Below are positions 1 through 5,919 of a stretch of 14,915 bases of DNA, one piece after another. Position numbers and translations under genes: made by a program. The DNA comes from an uncultured Eubacteriales bacterium. GTDB lineage: Bacteria; Bacillota; Clostridia; Peptostreptococcales; Anaerovoracaceae. The DNA lies in contig URGK01000066.1 of NCBI GenBank assembly GCA_900547295.1, positions 1 to 14,915 on the forward strand, read 5' to 3'. Within the stretch, counting starts at the first letter, position 1. Every line of letters begins with the position of its first letter. The notes under the pieces were generated by a model. That model saw nothing but the letters and a program-made list of their open reading frames with translations. It was not told the origin of the DNA and did no database searches.

Positions 1-471
1 TTTATTTTCTTCTTTTTGTCCTTGTGACTGTCCGGCAACTGTCTGCTGCGTGTCCTTGTCACTGTCTGCCAAGTGTCTGCCAAGTGTCCTTGTCACTGTC
101 TGCTGCGTGTCCTTATTAGTGTCCTTGTCTGTGTCGGGAACATCTTGATACAATGCGTAATTTTCAACGGTTATAATGGTATGCTTACTGTCTGCCTTAC
201 AGGTAATCATACTGTCGCTCTCAAGTATGGTTAATATACGTTTCACTGTATCCTTGCTACACTGCCACTGTGTCGCGAGTTTTCTCAGACTTGTAACAAA
301 TGAGCCTCTAGGAACAGTAATAACAGAATCGCCCACAACAACCTTTTTGTCCGCATAATTTGCCGACATAAGTATGTCAATCCACGCCATAAGATACAGT
401 GGTTTTGTAAAATCCCAAAGGAAATGTTTCCTGATGCTTCGGTTTAGTTTTATCCAGTTTCCTTTGCTCAT
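1..471 (-). CDS. Phage replication initiator, N-terminal part (DnaD-like/replisome organizer), partial
   Basis: The minus-strand frame opens with ATG at 471 and runs 157 codons to the window edge without a stop, so the C-terminus is missing. It begins MSKGNWIKLNRSIRKH, the typical opening of phage replication proteins whose N-terminal winged helix loads the host helicase or binds the origin. A winged-helix-like segment spans about residues 50-90 (RGSFVTSLRKLATQW, then CSKDTVKRILTILESD). After about residue 110 it becomes a low-complexity Thr/Asp/Lys/Gln hinge (KDT, QQTV units) encoded by imperfect DNA repeats. Family knowledge suggests a DnaD-type or other domain beyond the edge. It follows ssb by 11 nt in the same direction, with a GAGG-like ribosome site, consistent with a replication module. 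The product name is inference from the N-terminus and position; the direction and open frame are direct observation. Confidence 0.7.
   Translation of the reverse strand, partial: MSKGNWIKLNRSIRKHFLWDFTKPLYLMAWIDILMSANYADKKVVVGDSVITVPRGSFVTSLRKLATQWQCSKDTVKRILTILESDSMITCKADSKHTIITVENYALYQDVPDTDKDTNKDTQQTVTRTLGRHLADSDKDTQQTVAGQSQGQKEENK
38..114. repeat. Imperfect GACA-rich direct repeats inside the replication gene
   Basis: A 20-bp word (ACTGTCTGCTGCGTGTCCTT on the plus strand) occurs at 38-57 and 95-114, exactly 57 bp apart, so in frame. Between the copies an 11-bp unit TGTCTGCCAAG is tandemly duplicated (63-73, 74-84), and a 19-bp word TGTCCTTGTCACTGTCTGC occurs at 51-69 and 85-103. They encode the hydrophilic hinge of the replication protein. 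Phage origins often lie inside initiator genes as iterons, so an origin is possible, but slippage-prone linker DNA is equally likely. Confidence 0.6.
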
Positions 472-482
472 TTTCTACCTCC

Positions 483-878
483 TTAGAAAGGTACATCTTC
501 GTCATTTATTTCTTCAAATCCGTCCGGAAGTGCCGCCATATTATCTGCATCATCAGGCTGTTTTTCGCCCCATTCGATGAACTTTACCTGCTCGGCAAGC
601 ACGCCTGTTGTATAAACTGTATCGCCGTTTTTATTCTTGTAACTGCCTGTCTGAATCCTACCTCTTACAGCAACCATTCTCCCTTTAAAAAGATATTTTT
701 CACAGGCCTCGGCAGTCTTTCCCAGAGCAGTAACTCTGGGAAAATCGGTCTTTTTTTCATCACCCTTTTTAAAGGGCCTATCTATTGCAAGTGTAAAATT
801 CGCAACCGCCATCTGATTTTGCGTATATCGTATTTCTGGATCTCTTACAAGCCGGCCGATGATGACTACGTTATTCAT
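483..878 (-). CDS. ssb: Single-stranded DNA-binding protein (phage SSB)
   Basis: The 131-residue protein starts MNNVVIIGRLVRDPEIRYT, the canonical SSB OB-fold opening, and ends DEDVPF, the acidic tip that recruits replication and repair partners. The OB-fold covers about residues 1-105 (FTLAIDRPFK, then ALGKTAEACEKYLFKGRMV), followed by a short acidic tail, shorter than most chromosomal SSBs. An in-frame ATG 21 nt upstream exists, but 878 is preferred because it gives the conserved N-terminus and has GGAGG about 9 nt upstream. It overlaps the preceding gene by 8 nt (ATGAATAA), indicating coupling. It coats single-stranded DNA during phage replication and RecT-mediated recombination, whose genes lie just upstream. 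Confidence 0.95.
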   Translation of the reverse strand: MNNVVIIGRLVRDPEIRYTQNQMAVANFTLAIDRPFKKGDEKKTDFPRVTALGKTAEACEKYLFKGRMVAVRGRIQTGSYKNKNGDTVYTTGVLAEQVKFIEWGEKQPDDADNMAALPDGFEEINDEDVPF

Positions 879-1242
879 TCTCTTTATCCTCCACCTCATC
901 TGCAGGTATGTCTTTTTCCATACTCTTTAAGCTCTTGTCACACATTGCAGCAACCTGCACAAGCTCCTGTATAGCTTCTACAGCGAGTTTTCTTATTCCT
1001 TCGATATTTGCTACCCTTGCATCTTCATCAACGTCTTTCATGCGGATAGAGTTCCACAGATACATCATACCTTCCTCGGTTATGAGCTCTATGTTCTCTG
1101 CAGCCTCTTCCACTTCTTCCTTAAGCACCGCATAGCCCTCGTGCCACGATGCGAACATAGGGAAGCTCTTGTTCGCTACTTCAAGTTCTTCTGCGATCAT
1201 ATTCTCTATTACATCAATCATTCCTTTTTTGCTATCTGTCAC
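871..1242 (-). CDS. Small phage protein, MazG-like all-alpha fold candidate
   Basis: This 123-residue acidic, helix-rich protein starts at GTG 1242, preceded by a strong AGGAGG at 8-nt spacing. Residues about 32-47 (SWHEGYAVLKEEVEEA) and about 90-103 (EAIQELVQVAAMC) resemble the HEGYxVxxEEVxE and E(A/I)xQVAAM segments of phage MazG-like nucleotide pyrophosphohydrolases. The second metal-binding Asp/Glu set is not obvious, so activity is doubtful. Family knowledge would suggest hydrolysis of a nucleoside triphosphate; here that is inference only. It overlaps the upstream gene by 11 nt and ssb by 8 nt, so it is clearly part of the replication operon. Confidence 0.65.
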   Translation of the reverse strand: MTDSKKGMIDVIENMIAEELEVANKSFPMFASWHEGYAVLKEEVEEAAENIELITEEGMMYLWNSIRMKDVDEDARVANIEGIRKLAVEAIQELVQVAAMCDKSLKSMEKDIPADEVEDKENE

Positions 1243-1468
1243 TTATCTTACCTCCTACGTTTACCTTTGAGTTCTGCGCAAATCTTTCAAGATCCTCTCT
1301 GGTAACCTGAGTCACCAGAGTAGGACAGCTGTTAACCAAATCAATAATCGCTCTCTTGCTGTATACGGTTCTGTCACCGGAAAGCAGGTACAGCAGTCTG
1401 TTTGCATTTATAGGTCTTACCTCATCAAAGCTGCCTTTGTTGATATTGCCTGCCAGATAGTTATTCAT
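1232..1468 (-). CDS. Small phage protein of unknown function
   Basis: This 78-residue ORF starts at ATG 1468 with AAGGTG six nt upstream. I do not recognise the family. The protein is mostly helical by composition (NANRLLYLLSG, AIIDLVNSCPT, TREDLERFAQN), with one cysteine and no signal or membrane segment. It sits between two small early genes, its stop overlapping the start of the MazG-like gene by 11 nt. That supports it being translated as part of the same polycistronic message; no function is proposed. Confidence 0.6.
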   Translation of the reverse strand: MNNYLAGNINKGSFDEVRPINANRLLYLLSGDRTVYSKRAIIDLVNSCPTLVTQVTREDLERFAQNSKVNVGGKISDR

Positions 1469-1488
1469 TCATTTCACCTTCCTTTTCA

Positions 1489-1773
1489 TCAAAACCCTAT
1501 TTCAAGGTCAAAACTTTTGTATTCGTATTTACCCAAAACGGTGCCTGTAACCGTTTTTCCCTGCATAATCATATCAATCACTCCATTAGGTAAAAGCCTG
1601 CTATCTGTCACACATTTGGCCATAACATCACCATATCTGGTTGCCACAAGCACTGGGTCTCCCTTCTTCAATTCCACACCTAACGGAACTGCAAAAGTAT
1701 ATCTTTTGTCATTACCTTCGTGTTTCACCTGCACAATATTAAGCACCTTTTCCATATTAATCATCTTTTCCAC
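1489..1773 (-). CDS. Small phage protein of unknown function
   Basis: The frame begins at GTG 1773 (MEKMINMEKVLNIVQVKH), 7 nt after AGGTG and overlapping the recT end by 17 nt. An internal ATG seven codons from the start (with GGTGG farther upstream) is a possible alternative. The 94-residue product looks beta-rich (YTFAVPLGVELKKGDPVLVATRYGDV), like a small barrel, and ends KSFDLEIGF. I do not recognise a named family. Position directly after recT suggests a recombination accessory role, which is inference from context only. Confidence 0.6.
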   Translation of the reverse strand: MEKMINMEKVLNIVQVKHEGNDKRYTFAVPLGVELKKGDPVLVATRYGDVMAKCVTDSRLLPNGVIDMIMQGKTVTGTVLGKYEYKSFDLEIGF

Positions 1774-2590
1774 CGTCTTTCACCTCTCCTGTTTCAACTT
1801 CTTCTGAAATAACTTCTGCCTCAGCTTCTATAGCATCTTCATAAACTGTTTCATCTGTCACAGAATACATATCCTCTGACAGCTCGTGTTTTATAGTCTC
1901 ATCGCTCGCAATCGCTTTTACGAAATCGCTTTTCATCGGAGCATATTTCAGGCACTGCTTGAGCACTGTTTTCTTCGCCATAGCATCAAAGTTTGACTTC
2001 CAAGGTGAGAAACTGCTGTTAAAGCTCTGTGAATATTTCTGGGCGTGTGCTTTGATATCATCTACAGACATTACCTCAAACCCGTATCCGCCGGTCTTTG
2101 TCCTGAACATTGCGTAGTATCTAACCACCTCGCCTCTGTTCGTATCTGCAGGTATATGCTTAAGCTTTGGATCAATTCCGAATTCGCATTCCCATACATC
2201 GTTTTCGTGTACTGCCTGCGCCTGAATAATATCAACCTCTCCGGATCTGTATGCAAGGTCAATAAGACCTTTATAGCCAACCTGGAACTGCACCTCCAGC
2301 ACACCTTTATTCTTGAAAGGTATCAGATAAGCCTGTCCCAGCGGAGTGTTCGGTTCAAGGCCAAGCTGCGCTGCACTCATCATTGCAGCAAGGAATGACT
2401 TTGGAGTACATTCCGGAAGCTTTGGCGTATTTGATACTGCCGATAACATCATTCGTGTAAATCTCTCAGGAGTTAATACTGACGGCAGCGCCTTCTTGAT
2501 TTCCCCTTCCATACTCTTTATGTAATCTCTCAATGTTTTCTGAGGCTTATCAAGCTTTGCCTCTTTTGCCTTTGCTATTGCGTTTGTCAT
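1757..2590 (-). CDS. recT: RecT-family single-strand annealing protein
   Basis: The 277-residue protein matches RecT/Bet-like phage annealases in length and motifs. These include PERFTRMMLSAV (about 41-52), FLAAMMSAAQLGLEPNTPLG (about 65-84), the core QVGYKGLIDLAYRSG (about 103-117), and the conserved block around NFDAMAKKTVLKQC. The C-terminus is acidic and divergent. RecT pairs complementary single strands made by its partner exonuclease, here encoded immediately upstream (stop 4 nt before this ATG). The start at 2590 has AGGAG 9 nt upstream. Exonuclease, RecT and SSB form a complete recombination set, acting on replicating phage DNA in the cytoplasm. Identification is strong. Confidence 0.95.
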   Translation of the reverse strand: MTNAIAKAKEAKLDKPQKTLRDYIKSMEGEIKKALPSVLTPERFTRMMLSAVSNTPKLPECTPKSFLAAMMSAAQLGLEPNTPLGQAYLIPFKNKGVLEVQFQVGYKGLIDLAYRSGEVDIIQAQAVHENDVWECEFGIDPKLKHIPADTNRGEVVRYYAMFRTKTGGYGFEVMSVDDIKAHAQKYSQSFNSSFSPWKSNFDAMAKKTVLKQCLKYAPMKSDFVKAIASDETIKHELSEDMYSVTDETVYEDAIEAEAEVISEEVETGEVKDGGKDD

Positions 2591-2594
2591 TTTA

Positions 2595-3578
2595 CTATTC
2601 TCCTTCCTTATTTACTCTGAGCACTCTTGACTCAGTAGTTTTCATATACTTGTCAAAGCCCATATTCGGAAAATCTTTAAGCAGCGCTTTATAATCAAAG
2701 CTTGTCCTGCCCTGTACCTTATATGTCACTGTATAACCTGCGTGATGTCCCTTCTCAGCGGTTTTCATAAACGTTTTGATATTCTGTTCCTGCAGATTTT
2801 TAAATCGTGTCAACTCCTTAATCTGTTCTTTCAGTGCCGAAAGCTGTATCAGACTGCCGGATATAAAGCCAAGGTCTATATCGCTTCCGTCACTGTCAGG
2901 ATAAACAGCGTTTATTGCTTCGCTTGTTGCATCGCTTCCGTCTACCGGAGGCTCTGTGTTGTTCTCAACATGACTCCAGAACTCTTTTTCCATATCTGCA
3001 AGGTCCGCAATATCGTTTTCGGTAATTCTTACAAGGCTGTCACACCATTCCGGCTGTTCTAGATCTTCATCAAGCGTGATGCAGAATATGTAGAAGTTCC
3101 GGCTGCCGGATAAGGCCGCCAGATACCATGTGTGTTTTTCAGTGATCATCATGTAATGTACGCACTGGAAAAACCATGTTGCTGGTATTTCAGACTTTCT
3201 GAACTTTGCTGCGTTCTCAAAACTGTTTGTAGTTTTGATTTCAAGTCCTGCATTACCGCCAACAATAAATCTGTCGATATTTGCGCAAGCCCAAGGGTAT
3301 TTGTCATTGAACCATGTATAATTGCTTTTCTGGACTTTAAGCCCTGACATCTTTGTAAAATACTTTGCAACAAAGTCCTCAAGGAAACTTCCGACTTCCG
3401 TTATCAGGTTGCCTTCAAATTCCGGCATCTTGTTTGTTTTCTTTGCCCATAATGAATAAGGGCTCTCATATGGGTTCTGTCCGCATGCTGCAGCTGCATC
3501 CGAGCCTCCAAGATATTCGTGTCTCAGTGCAAGCCACTGGTTATGGTCACCCGCTTTGAATTTCGTTATCATATGCAT
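2595..3578 (-). CDS. YqaJ/lambda-exonuclease family viral recombinase
   Basis: The 327-residue protein has the YqaJ exonuclease fold in its first 200 residues. It shows WLALRHEYLGGSDAAAACG near residue 15, catalytic D102 in NIDRF, E113 and K115 in GLEIKTT, and Q138 in the FFQCVHYMM helix. Such enzymes degrade one strand of duplex ends to load RecT. Residues about 245-275 form a charged helical stretch (LSALKEQIKELTRFKN, likely coiled coil), followed by a C-terminal region common in phage versions. The start ATG at 3578 follows AAGGA by 6 nt; a second ATG two codons in is possible. It is coupled to recT, separated by 4 nt. Confidence 0.92.
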   Translation of the reverse strand: MHMITKFKAGDHNQWLALRHEYLGGSDAAAACGQNPYESPYSLWAKKTNKMPEFEGNLITEVGSFLEDFVAKYFTKMSGLKVQKSNYTWFNDKYPWACANIDRFIVGGNAGLEIKTTNSFENAAKFRKSEIPATWFFQCVHYMMITEKHTWYLAALSGSRNFYIFCITLDEDLEQPEWCDSLVRITENDIADLADMEKEFWSHVENNTEPPVDGSDATSEAINAVYPDSDGSDIDLGFISGSLIQLSALKEQIKELTRFKNLQEQNIKTFMKTAEKGHHAGYTVTYKVQGRTSFDYKALLKDFPNMGFDKYMKTTESRVLRVNKEGE

Positions 3579-3590
3579 TACTTTTCCTTT

Positions 3591-4043
3591 CTATCTGCCA
3601 CTGAAATAATGGTCTTTATGTTTTAATATCGGAGTACCAAAGCTGTGGTAGCTCCCCTCTCTGAAATATAAAATGTCTTTGTTGCTTCTCTGCTCCAGCT
3701 CTGCTGTTACAGCCTCAAAGGTTTCCTGCGTAATATCAACGGCATATATGCTGCCACAGGCAACCACCTCAAACTGATTTCTCTGATTTATGACAGCCTC
3801 AATGCTGTCAGGGAAACCTTCTGCCTCAACTCTGTTTAATATCACACAGGCCACAAGCCTTTTGCCTGTATAACCCTGATTGCCGGCTTCTGCTTCCACG
3901 CACGCCGCGAGATACTCAAGGCTGTCATAATATGCTTCCGTCTGCACATCTTCTTTTGTCAGGACCTTTACAGGCTCTGCCTCAGGGAAGATACTGTGTC
4001 TGCGCTGCAAGCTCGTTATAAAACTGTTCTGTTGCAATCTCAT
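3591..4043 (-). CDS. SleB-type cell-wall hydrolase domain (possibly expressed by frameshift from the 4131 start)
   Basis: Residues about 44-150 match the SleB/Hydrolase_2 fold: YLAACVEAEAGNQGYTG, with the presumed catalytic Glu in the VEAEAG stretch, then RLVACVILNRV, NQFEVV, and the C-terminal KHKDHYFSGR. Family members cleave peptidoglycan glycan strands and normally carry an export signal. The in-frame start used here (ATG 4043; TTG 4055 also possible) gives no signal peptide and only a distant GGAAAG. The overlapping frame, from ATG 4131, encodes a hydrophobic N-terminus and ends at CCC TGA (3987-3982). A +1 shift there would join the two into about 179 residues. I am sure of the domain, unsure of the true start. 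It is unusual to find it among early recombination genes rather than in a lysis cassette. Confidence 0.75.
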   Translation of the reverse strand: MRLQQNSFITSLQRRHSIFPEAEPVKVLTKEDVQTEAYYDSLEYLAACVEAEAGNQGYTGKRLVACVILNRVEAEGFPDSIEAVINQRNQFEVVACGSIYAVDITQETFEAVTAELEQRSNKDILYFREGSYHSFGTPILKHKDHYFSGR

Positions 4044-4131
4044 CTGCAATATCAATCTTTCCCAGCATTCCTATCGCAAGGATAAATGCCGACAGGATCA
4101 ATGCCTTTGCTGTTGTCTTTAAGATTTTCAT
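3982..4131 (-). CDS. Small membrane/signal protein, or N-terminus of the wall hydrolase
   Basis: This 49-residue frame starts ATG 4131 with AAGGA 10 nt upstream, and ends TGA at 3984-3982. Residues about 10-24 (ALILSAFILAIGMLG) after MKILKTTAK form a signal peptide or single membrane anchor, followed by a polar tail ending QTQYLP. It overlaps the upstream basic protein by 80 nt and the hydrolase by 62 nt. Two readings fit: an independent small phage membrane protein, or the true N-terminus of the SleB hydrolase reached by a +1 shift at CCC TGA. The hydrolase otherwise lacks an export signal, which favours the second, but this is inference. Confidence 0.55.
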   Translation of the reverse strand: MKILKTTAKALILSAFILAIGMLGKIDIADEIATEQFYNELAAQTQYLP

Positions 4132-4273
4132 ATCTTATATATCCTTTCTCATTTACACATCTCTTGTTCGCCTTCCTGAGCTTGCGTATAACAAGCTTTG
4201 TCCGGTCTTTCGGCAGCGTAGTGTTTCTTTCTATCTTCCGCCGCTTTCTGTAGTTTCTTTTAGCCCTGCCCAT
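4052..4273 (-). CDS. Small basic phage protein, unknown function
   Basis: This 73-residue frame is rich in Arg and Lys at its start (MGRAKRNYRKRRKIERN, then KLVIRKLRKANKRC), suggesting nucleic-acid binding. It starts ATG 4273 only 4 nt after the stop of the preceding gene (TGATGTTATG), so coupled re-initiation is likely since no good ribosome site is visible. Its last 27 codons overlap the start of the signal-bearing small ORF in another frame, and the C-terminal composition there (DNSKGIDPVGIYPC) looks less natural. The gene may be real in its first two thirds with the tail dictated by the overlap. Function unknown. Confidence 0.45.
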   Translation of the reverse strand: MGRAKRNYRKRRKIERNTTLPKDRTKLVIRKLRKANKRCVNEKGYIRYENLKDNSKGIDPVGIYPCDRNAGKD

Positions 4274-4277
4274 AACA

Positions 4278-4472
4278 TCAGCTCAGGGCATTGTGCAGCT
4301 GTGTTGCCACATCAGGGATAAAATATCTCTTTTTAATTGACTCCAGATCGCGAAGATAGTGATCTATCTTGTGCGGGTCCTTATAACCCATATACTCCAT
4401 CAGCTGGTGTCTGGTTATAAAGCCGGAACCGCTGAAGGCTTTCATATCTTTAATAAGCTCCTGTCTGTTCAT
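4278..4472 (-). CDS. Small helical DNA-binding-like phage protein
   Basis: The 64-residue protein (MNRQELIKDMKAFSGSGFITRHQLMEYMG at its N-terminus, broken here only by punctuation of motifs) has a helix-turn-helix-like pattern. FITRHQLMEYMG reads as the first helix and turn, DPHKIDHYLRDLES as the recognition helix, then RYFIPDVATQL. The shape resembles small excisionase or winged-helix phage proteins, but no diagnostic residue identifies it. The start ATG 4472 is preceded by GGAAAAGG at 9-nt spacing. It is the first gene after the noncoding gap 4473-4583 and may have its own leader. Confidence 0.55.
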   Translation of the reverse strand: MNRQELIKDMKAFSGSGFITRHQLMEYMGYKDPHKIDHYLRDLESIKKRYFIPDVATQLHNALS

Positions 4473-4499
4473 AAAATACCTTTTCCTTTCTCCACTTTC

Positions 4500-4525
4500 G
4501 TGATATAATTCAAGTGATATAATTC
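4500..4525 (+). promoter_or_regulatory. Tandem extended -10 boxes (TGATATAAT), plus strand
   Basis: GTGATATAATTC occurs twice at 14-bp period (4500-4511, 4514-4525). Each copy contains TGA-TATAAT, a perfect extended -10 element; no good -35 is visible. The repeats may instead be a protein-binding site in the leader of the minus-strand gene at 4472. Confidence 0.4.
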
Positions 4526-4529
4526 TTGT

Positions 4530-4586
4530 TCAATTAAGAACCTCCCAGTTCTTATCCCGGAGCTTTTGCTTCGGGTTTTCTTTTTA
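4530..4586 (+). ncRNA. Candidate small RNA antisense to the early operon
   Basis: Downstream of the tandem -10 boxes, the plus strand can form a 7-bp hairpin TAAGAAC/GTTCTTA (4535-4541 and 4548-4554) with loop CTCCCA. A textbook terminator at 4556-4585 follows. The predicted transcript is about 55-70 nt, with a C-rich UCCC loop of the kind some Gram-positive regulatory RNAs use to pair with Shine-Dalgarno sequences. It would be antisense to the gap before the 4472 gene and touch the end of the PC4-like gene. No transcript evidence is available; this is structural inference. Confidence 0.35.
4556..4585 (+). terminator. Rho-independent terminator, plus strand
   Basis: CCCGGAGC (4556-4563), loop TTTT, and GCTTCGGG (4568-4575) form an 8-bp stem with one G-U pair, followed by TTTTCTTTTT. 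The T-run exists only in the plus-strand sense, opposite to all annotated genes here. Confidence 0.6.
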
Positions 4587-4817
4587 TACAGGTGTTATGT
4601 TCATCAGGTCGTTCATCAGATTGTACAGCTTTCTTGCTTCTTCCTCTGTAAGAGTAATGCCTCTTGACATACGCAGATGCTCCTCGTCCCAGTCCCTGAT
4701 ATCAAACACCGGCTGCCTGTCACCCCATTTGACAATATTGAGTTCTTTCTTCCACCCTGACGGATATTCTGTAAGAACTCCGAGGTGCGCCGTAATTTCA
4801 AATTTTATGTCGTTCAT
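4584..4817 (-). CDS. PC4/YdbC-type single-stranded DNA-binding protein
   Basis: The 77-residue protein matches the bacterial PC4-like YdbC family along its whole length: FEITAHLGVLTEYPSGW (6-22), KELNIVKWGDRQPVFDIRDW (24-43), then RMSRGITLTEEEARKL. Known members are homodimers that bind single-stranded DNA without sequence preference through a curved beta sheet, and relate to eukaryotic transcription coactivator PC4. In this early operon it probably supports replication or recombination beside SSB and RecT. The start ATG 4817 has AAAGGAG upstream. Its stop overlaps the T-run of the plus-strand terminator. Confident in family, inferential about role. Confidence 0.88.
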   Translation of the reverse strand: MNDIKFEITAHLGVLTEYPSGWKKELNIVKWGDRQPVFDIRDWDEEHLRMSRGITLTEEEARKLYNLMNDLMNITPV

Positions 4818-4832
4818 AGCTGTTCTCCTTTC

Positions 4833-5156
4833 CTAATACTTTTCTTGGTACCGACACAGCAGAGCTGCTGTAGCAACAAGGTTTTTCAATGCTACTTTCA
4901 GCTCTTCCGCAGTGGCATTGCTGTGCAGCAGGCTTTCGGCTTCTGCAGCTTGTCTGTTGATTGCTGCTCTCAGTCCTGCGAGTTCATTCAGCGTATCATC
5001 GTTTCTGATCTGAGCATCAATAGCATCCGCTATCAGTTCATACTCTATCTGCGCCCGGCGGTATTTCTGTTCACCTGATACCTGATAATTTTCCTCGGCC
5101 GTTTCAGCTCTCTTTCTGAAAGCTTCAGCCTTCTTCTTTGCATAAGCTATGTCCAT
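4833..5156 (-). CDS. Alpha-helical phage protein of unknown function
   Basis: The 107-residue protein is almost wholly helical, with heptad-like charged and alanine-rich stretches (YAKKKAEAFRKRAETAEENY; LAGLRAAINRQAAEAESLL; ATAEELKVALKNLVATAALL). A coiled-coil rod is likely. It carries no signal peptide or catalytic motif, and I do not recognise a family. Start ATG 5156 is preceded by AAAGGAGG with close spacing to AACTT-ATG. It lies 15 nt upstream of the PC4-like gene in the same operon. Confidence 0.6.
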   Translation of the reverse strand: MDIAYAKKKAEAFRKRAETAEENYQVSGEQKYRRAQIEYELIADAIDAQIRNDDTLNELAGLRAAINRQAAEAESLLHSNATAEELKVALKNLVATAALLCRYQEKY

Positions 5157-5170
5157 AAGTTCCTCCTTTC

Positions 5171-5422
5171 CTAAAACACTTTCAAAACATCTTTGATAAT
5201 GCCTAAATAGCTGTCCATATTCACGTTTACTTTTCTGTATATACCCCCAACAAAGAAAACTTTAACAATCCCGTTATCATCGAGTTCTGCCCCTATAACC
5301 CGGTGGTTTGTCTGTGACAGCAGCTCACCAAGATTTTCGACAAACAGTTTTCTGTCTTTCAGGCAGCCTTCCTTATCGCCCATTGAGTAGAGCGCACCCG
5401 CCCATGTTTCATTTGCTCTCAT
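5171..5422 (-). CDS. Small phage protein of unknown function
   Basis: Start ATG 5422 (MRANETWAGALYSMG) is preferred over the ATG 18 nt earlier. It has AAAGGAG 8 nt upstream, while the earlier one lies inside the ribosome site. The 83-residue product has an N-terminal helical half and a C-terminal beta-like segment (VIGAELDDNGIVKVFFVGGIYRKVNV). I do not recognise the family, and no membrane segment is present. It follows the double-HTH regulator gene by 14 nt. Confidence 0.6.
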   Translation of the reverse strand: MRANETWAGALYSMGDKEGCLKDRKLFVENLGELLSQTNHRVIGAELDDNGIVKVFFVGGIYRKVNVNMDSYLGIIKDVLKVF

Positions 5423-5436
5423 AGCTATTTCTCCTT

Positions 5437-5883
5437 TCATTCCTCAGATATGGCAAGTATAAGTTCAATAAAATCCACTCCCATTGCTTTCGCCGCCTGC
5501 TTCACACACTTCACAGAAGGCTCTACCGGCTTACACGAACCGGGACGCTTATTCTTTTCAAGAACAGAAATATATGCTTTGCTTATTCCGCTTGCCTTTG
5601 AAAAGTCATCCATACTCATACCCTGTTCTGTACGATATGCTTTTATTATTTCGCCCAATGTTCTATTGACTACATCTTCATCTCGCACAGTCCACCCCAT
5701 AATGTAAGCAGGGGTTGTATTCAGTGCTTTTGCAAACTCTATGACTTTGCTCTGACTTATATCATTTATGCCTAACTCTATTTTGTTGATAGTCGTATTT
5801 GATTTGTAACCTAGCTTTTCTGCAAGTTCCTTCTGTGTTAATCCCAGTTCTATACGCCTTTTCTTTATTTGTTCACCAATCAT
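5437..5883 (-). CDS. Double helix-turn-helix (XRE-type) regulator
   Basis: The 148-residue protein contains two consecutive HTH_3-like domains. The first is residues 5-61 (QIKKRRIELGLTQKELAEKLG, recognition segment NTTINKIELG), with a typical XRE tail TPAYIMGW. The second is residues 76-141 (IIKAYRTEQGMSMDDFSKASG, recognition SKAYISVLEKNKR). There is no dimerisation or protease domain, unlike the S24 repressor of the same element. ATG 5883 is chosen because AAAGGAG lies 9 nt upstream; ATG 5892 is within that site. It is transcribed in the lytic direction, so it is probably an early-gene modulator or antirepressor-type factor; that role is inferred. Confidence 0.8.
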   Translation of the reverse strand: MIGEQIKKRRIELGLTQKELAEKLGYKSNTTINKIELGINDISQSKVIEFAKALNTTPAYIMGWTVRDEDVVNRTLGEIIKAYRTEQGMSMDDFSKASGISKAYISVLEKNKRPGSCKPVEPSVKCVKQAAKAMGVDFIELILAISEE

Positions 5884-5919
5884 AGAAATCATCTCCTTTC
5901 ATACGGTTTTTAATGTTTA

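Noticed and set aside
2045..2398. Plus-strand 117-codon open frame opposite recT
   Set aside because: Shadow of recT in the opposite strand, with cysteine- and histidine-rich composition and no ribosome site.
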